Below are positions 60,763 through 64,000 of a DNA stretch of 64,000 bases, piece by piece. The first letter of the stretch is position 1. Each line of letters starts with the position of its first letter. The position numbers and the translations under genes are program-made. The DNA is taken from NCBI RefSeq assembly GCF_030063365.1, contig NZ_JASISY010000011.1, positions 55,607 through 119,606 on the forward strand, written 5' to 3'. A model generated the notes under the pieces. The model was not told where the DNA came from and searched no databases. It saw nothing but the letters and a program-made list of their open reading frames with translations. Origin of the DNA: Cryobacterium sp. PH29-G1 (GTDB lineage: Bacteria > Actinomycetota > Actinomycetes > Actinomycetales > Microbacteriaceae).

Positions 60763-62820
60763 ATGACCGATATTCTGCCCAGCTACGTTCAGGGCGTCTG
60801 GTGGACCCCGACCGACGCATCCGCTGCCGTCGACGTCTGTGACGCCTCGACCGGTGAGGTCGTCACTCGCGTCAGCACCCGGGGACTCGACCTCGCTGCT
60901 GCCCTCGACTACGCGCGCACGGTCGGCCAGAAGTCCCTCGGTGAGCTGACTTTTCACCAGCGTGCCGTATTGCTCAAGCAGATGGCCCTGCTGCTGACCG
61001 AGCGCAAGCAGGAGCTGTACGCGCTGTCCAGTCGCACCGGCGCTACCAAGGTGGACTCCTGGGTCGACATCGACGGCGGCATCGGCGTGTTGTTCAGCTA
61101 CTCCTCAAAGGGCCGGCGCGAGCTGCCGAACGCCCAGGTTTACGTTGACGGGCCGGTCGAGCCGCTCTCCAAAGACGGATCCTTCATTGCCCGCCACATC
61201 TACTCGCGCCTGCCCGGCGTTGCCGTGCAGATCAACGCGTTCAACTTTCCGGTCTGGGGCGCCCTCGAAAAGTTCGCGCCCGCCTTCCTGGCCGGCGTGC
61301 CCACCCTGGTCAAGCCGGCGACGCCCTCCGGCTACCTGGCCGAGGCATTCGTGCGCATCCTCGCCGACTCCGGTCTGCTCCCCGAGGGATCGTTGCAGCT
61401 CGTCTCCGGCAGCGTGCCGACCCTGTTCGATGATCTGCGTCTCGGCGACCTCGTGGCCTTCACCGGATCGGCCTCCACCGCCGAGAAACTGCGGGCGAGC
61501 GACTCTGTGCAGACCGGTGGAGTGCGCTTCACCAACGAAACCGACTCGATCAACGCCTCGATTCTCGGAACGGATGCCGCCAAGGGCACCCCCGAATTCG
61601 ATGCCTTCGTCAAGGGTGTCGTTGCCGAGATGACGGTCAAGGCCGGCCAAAAATGCACCGCCATCCGCCGCGTCATCGTGCCACGCGCGGCCATGGACGA
61701 CGTCGTCGCCGCCGTGCAGGCCCGAATCAGCGAACGTATCGTTCTCGGCGACCCGCGCGCCGAGGGTGTCACCATGGGGCCGCTCGCCTCGACCGCGCAG
61801 CGGCTCGAGGTGCTCAAGCAGGTCGCCCGCCTGCAGGCTGCCGGCGGTGAGCTGGTCGTCGGAACCACGGATGCGCCCGCTGTGGTGCACGCTGACGGCA
61901 CGACCGCCGTCGCTCCCGACGGTGCCTTCGTCGAGCCGCTCCTGCTGCGCTTCAATGATGCGTCCGCCGACGCCGTGCACGAGGTCGAAGCCTTCGGCCC
62001 GGTCTCCAGCGTTCTCGGCTACGACACCATTAACGAGGCGATCGCGCTCGTGCGCCGCGGCGGTGGGTCGCTCGTGACCAGTATTGCCACGCACGACCCG
62101 GCTGTTGCGGTCGCCCTGATGACGGGAATCTCCGCCTTCAACGGGCGCGTGCTCGTGCTCGACCGTGACGACGCCCGCACCTCGACCGGGCACGGTTCGC
62201 CGGTTCCGCAGCTGGTGCATGGTGGCCCGGGTCGGGCTGGCGGCGGCGAGGAACTGGGCGGTATCCGCGCGGTACTGCACCACATGCAGCGCACCGCCAT
62301 TCAGGGCTCGCCTGAGATGCTCACGGCGATCACCGGAATCTGGCACCAGGGCGCGTCGGCGCGACTGGGCGACACACATCCGTTCCGCAAGAGCCTCGCG
62401 GAGCTGGTGATCGGTGACCAGATCGTGTCGGCTTCGCGCACGGTGACCCTGGAGGACATTGAGACCTTCGCGCAGTTCACCGGAGACACCTTCTACGCCC
62501 ACATGGACGAAGAAGCCGCCGCTGCTAACCCGTTCTTCCCGGGCCGGGTGGCTCACGGCTATCTGCTCGTGTCCTGGGCTGCCGGCCTGTTCGTCGATCC
62601 GGCGCCTGGACCGGTCCTGGCCAACTCCGGGCTGGAGAACCTCAAGTTCGTCACGCCGGTCTCGCCCGGGGACAGCATCCGTGTCGCGCTCACCGCGAAG
62701 CAGATCACGCCGCGCGAAACCGACGAGTACGGCGAGGTGCGTTGGGATGCCGTCCTGACCAACCAGAACGACGAACTCGTCGCGTCCTACGACGTGCTCA
62801 CCCTCGTCGCCAAGCAGTAA
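60763..62820 (+). CDS. paaZ: PaaZ: oxepin-CoA hydrolase / 3-oxo-5,6-dehydrosuberyl-CoA semialdehyde dehydrogenase
   Basis: Bifunctional enzyme of the phenylacetate (and benzoyl-type epoxide) pathway, 685 aa. The N-terminal aldehyde dehydrogenase (1-520) has QINAFNFPVWGALEKF, FTGSASTAEKL and the nucleophile Cys in KAGQKCTAIRRV. The C-terminal MaoC hot-dog domain (about 540-685) has EDIETFAQFTGDTFYAHMD (Asp and His of the hydratase) and GRVAHGYLLVSW. AAAGGAG lies 6-8 nt before ATG 60763; an upstream ATG at 60703 is weaker. A perfect terminator follows. No paaABCDE or paaK in the window. Confidence 0.94.
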   Translation: MTDILPSYVQGVWWTPTDASAAVDVCDASTGEVVTRVSTRGLDLAAALDYARTVGQKSLGELTFHQRAVLLKQMALLLTERKQELYALSSRTGATKVDSWVDIDGGIGVLFSYSSKGRRELPNAQVYVDGPVEPLSKDGSFIARHIYSRLPGVAVQINAFNFPVWGALEKFAPAFLAGVPTLVKPATPSGYLAEAFVRILADSGLLPEGSLQLVSGSVPTLFDDLRLGDLVAFTGSASTAEKLRASDSVQTGGVRFTNETDSINASILGTDAAKGTPEFDAFVKGVVAEMTVKAGQKCTAIRRVIVPRAAMDDVVAAVQARISERIVLGDPRAEGVTMGPLASTAQRLEVLKQVARLQAAGGELVVGTTDAPAVVHADGTTAVAPDGAFVEPLLLRFNDASADAVHEVEAFGPVSSVLGYDTINEAIALVRRGGGSLVTSIATHDPAVAVALMTGISAFNGRVLVLDRDDARTSTGHGSPVPQLVHGGPGRAGGGEELGGIRAVLHHMQRTAIQGSPEMLTAITGIWHQGASARLGDTHPFRKSLAELVIGDQIVSASRTVTLEDIETFAQFTGDTFYAHMDEEAAAANPFFPGRVAHGYLLVSWAAGLFVDPAPGPVLANSGLENLKFVTPVSPGDSIRVALTAKQITPRETDEYGEVRWDAVLTNQNDELVASYDVLTLVAKQ

Positions 62821-62835
62821 GTCCGGCGGCACATG

Positions 62836-62870
62836 AAAGCGGGCCCGCGCAGAACGCGCGGGCCCGCTTT
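62836..62870 (+). terminator. Terminator after paaZ
   Basis: AAAGCGGGCCCGCGC (62836-62850) and GCGCGGGCCCGCTTT (62856-62870) form a perfect 15-bp stem with a 5-nt loop, followed by a T-run. Confidence 0.92.
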
Positions 62871-62908
62871 GTGCGCCTGCCAGAGCGCCCGTAAGCCCGT
62901 GCCGGTCG

Positions 62909-63286
62909 CTAGACGAACGCGGTGTTGATCTGCGCGGTCGTTTGCGCGTGAATCGTCGTCTTCGCTTGCGCGCTGTGTGTCGTGATGGGGGCGGAACCAG
63001 GTTCGCTCACGATGACGAGCCCCTGGGCACTATTCGCAGAGCGGCTGAGGTCTTCTATCCACTGACGGTTGAGTGTGGCTGCGTGTCCGCCGCTGTACTT
63101 GAAATAGAGCGGAATGGACGGGTGCAGCCAAATTGAGCTGCGACCGGAGCCGACCGCTCTGGAATCCTGCCAGGACAGCAGAAAGCTTTCCCCCCGGCGT
63201 AGCTTCTGCACGATCACGAGTTGCAGGTGCGCGAGGGTGCGATCATCGATCTCTACGACGACTCGGTCATACGTGAGAGAACCCAT
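62909..63286 (-). CDS. DUF7882-type small protein
   Basis: 125 aa. The segments MGSLTYDRVVVEIDDRTL, HLQLVIVQKLRRGESFLLSW, SSIWLHPSIPLYFKYSGG and RQWIEDLSRSANSAQGLVIV match a small protein family very common in Microbacteriaceae and often mislabelled ATP-dependent DNA ligase. It is too short for a ligase and carries no nucleotidyl-lysine motif. Function unknown. The C-terminus is Thr/Ala-rich (TTIHAQTTAQIN). ATG 63286 has AGGAAGG 5 nt upstream. Its upstream DNA is a repeat-rich region without other genes. Confidence 0.85.
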   Translation of the reverse strand: MGSLTYDRVVVEIDDRTLAHLQLVIVQKLRRGESFLLSWQDSRAVGSGRSSIWLHPSIPLYFKYSGGHAATLNRQWIEDLSRSANSAQGLVIVSEPGSAPITTHSAQAKTTIHAQTTAQINTAFV

Positions 63287-63365
63287 GATTGCCTTCCTGA
63301 TCAGGTGAGCGGTGTCGCTCAGCCCAGTATCTCGGCCACAGCCGAGGAGGTCTAGGGTACAACGT

Positions 63366-63463
63366 CCTGCACCTGCACCTGCACCTGCACCTGCACCTGC
63401 ACCTGCACCTGCACCTGCACCTGCACCTGCACCTGCACCTGCACCTGCACCTGCACCTGCACC
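63366..63463. repeat. Hexanucleotide array (CCTGCA)n, about 16 copies
   Basis: About 98 bp of uninterrupted CCTGCA/GCACCT hexamers start 80 bp upstream of the DUF7882 start codon. Perfect throughout, so of recent slippage origin or actively maintained. In the frame shared with the upstream extension of the small gene it would read (Gly-Ala)n, but there is no evidence of translation. Confidence 0.95.
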
Positions 63464-63542
63464 CCACTGTTGTCCGGGTCCGGGCCCGGGCCCGGACATC
63501 CGTTTTGCGGGTGTGGGGTGGTGGGGCCCAGGGTGTGCAACT

Positions 63543-63586
63543 GGGCCCATGTTCTATCGTGGGCCCGGTTGCATAGGGTGGGCCCG
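63543..63586. repeat. 44-bp direct repeat, copy A (GGGCCC-rich)
   Basis: Begins GGGCCCATGTTCTATCG and ends TAGGGTGGGCCCG; identical to 63752-63795. It contains three GGGCCC sites and belongs to a larger GGGCCC/CCCGGG-rich stretch (63470-63820) with no plausible gene. Confidence 0.93.
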
Positions 63587-63751
63587 AAGTCTGGCCGGCC
63601 CGAAGTCTGGCTGGCCCGAAAGCTGGCTGGCCTCGGTCGCGGGCGTGAGCAAGCGGGCGGATGCTGCAGCCGTTGGCTCGTGGGGTGGCCGCTCGTGCTT
63701 GGGTCGCCCGGAGTGCCCTGGTTTTAGTGTCCGGGCCCGGGCCCGGAAAGG

Positions 63752-63795
63752 GGGCCCATGTTCTATCGTGGGCCCGGTTGCATAGGGTGGGCCCG
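63752..63795. repeat. 44-bp direct repeat, copy B (GGGCCC-rich)
   Basis: Second identical copy, 209 bp from copy A. Just upstream is another GGGCCCGGGCCCGG motif, also found at about 63483-63496, so the whole unit spacing is partly duplicated. The sequence from 63820 to 63900 is G/T-rich and featureless. Confidence 0.93.
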
Positions 63796-63903
63796 GGGCC
63801 CGGGGCCCGGGGCCTAGGAGTCGGGTGCCGGCGGGGGTGGCTGTCGGTTGGTGGGGCGCGGACCTTGTGGGTGGGGGTGCGACACGCCCGGGTGGGGTGC
63901 GTT

Positions 63904-63932
63904 TTGACGGGTGGGCTGGGTGGCCGTAATGT
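63904..63932 (+). promoter_or_regulatory. Strong promoter at the window edge
   Basis: TTGACG (63904-63909), exactly 17 bp, TAATGT (63927-63932). Downstream to the window end is a leader with a small GCGG-AAAG-CCGC hairpin (63954-63965) and no start codon seen with a ribosome site, so the gene starts beyond the window. Confidence 0.65.
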
Positions 63933-64000
63933 ATCTATACGTACCCCAAAGGTGCGGAAAGCCGCAGAGCTTCCCGGCCTCACGTGGGACCAAGTCTTGG

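Noticed and set aside
62909..63550. 213-aa version of the DUF7882 protein including a (Gly-Ala)n tract
   Set aside because: The conserved family starts at ATG 63286 with a good ribosome site; the extension is translation of the hexamer array.
63287..64000. Prophage or plasmid junction at the right edge
   Set aside because: Repeats are suggestive but no integrase, attachment core or phage gene is visible.

Overview
The window is high-GC, densely packed DNA from an actinobacterium, most likely of the family Microbacteriaceae (Cryobacterium/Salinibacterium/Leifsonia-like). The evidence is the actinobacterial family content (a DUF3073 protein beside purM, a 13E12/DUF222-HNH nuclease, a DUF7882 small protein, a PadR-DUF4097 pair), many GTG starts, frequent 4-nt ATGA/GTGA overlaps and several apparently leaderless genes. 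No rRNA, tRNA, CRISPR array, transposase or phage gene was seen.

The backbone is a dispersed purine-biosynthesis region. purL (partial), purQ, purS, purC and purD lie on the minus strand, and a sterol-carrier-like gene, purF, purM and, nearby, a DUF3073 gene lie to the right. Accessory blocks separate these genes. Between purL and purQ are an acyl-CoA ligase, a phosphonate uptake and breakdown operon, a redox-sensing HxlR/quinone-oxidoreductase/NmrA cassette and a TetR-MFS efflux pair. Between purS and purC are a kynurenine operon (kynU, an amidohydrolase, kynA) with a divergent TetR regulator and a VOC dioxygenase-like gene. Between the sterol-carrier-like gene and purF are a DUF222-HNH nuclease, a 1537-aa exported metallophosphoesterase with lamin-tail domains, and ribokinase. 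Two 94-bp palindromic elements with the same arms lie just upstream of purL and purC.

The phosphonate block is the most coherent system. A PhnD lipoprotein, PhnC ATPase and fused double PhnE permease are followed, with overlapping starts, by an FAD oxidoreductase, a PhnX-like hydrolase that keeps the Schiff-base lysine position, and a zinc alcohol dehydrogenase. No PhnW transaminase is present. Upstream lies an array of 11-bp TTCACC-type units resembling PhoP (PHO) boxes. A second PHO-like box precedes the exported metallophosphoesterase, so both may belong to a phosphate-starvation regulon.

The right half (36.5-64 kb) holds a duplicated DUF2207 membrane protein, a KimA-like potassium permease, PadR/DUF4097 with a palindromic operator, CPBP and M20 proteins, a yczE/MocR divergent pair, an M23 endopeptidase, hutH with a divergent IclR regulator around a perfect 22-bp palindrome, an esterase, a zinc-starvation pair (cysteine-free L36 and a COG0523 GTPase) sharing a Zur-like box, a DEAD-box helicase with a long repeat tail, and three genes of lower phenylacetate/beta-oxidation metabolism. 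The last kilobase is a DUF7882 gene followed by a hexanucleotide array and GGGCCC-rich repeats.

In-frame minisatellites (9, 12, 15, 18 and 135 bp) recur in many genes. All functions are inferred from sequence reading only; no database search was run.
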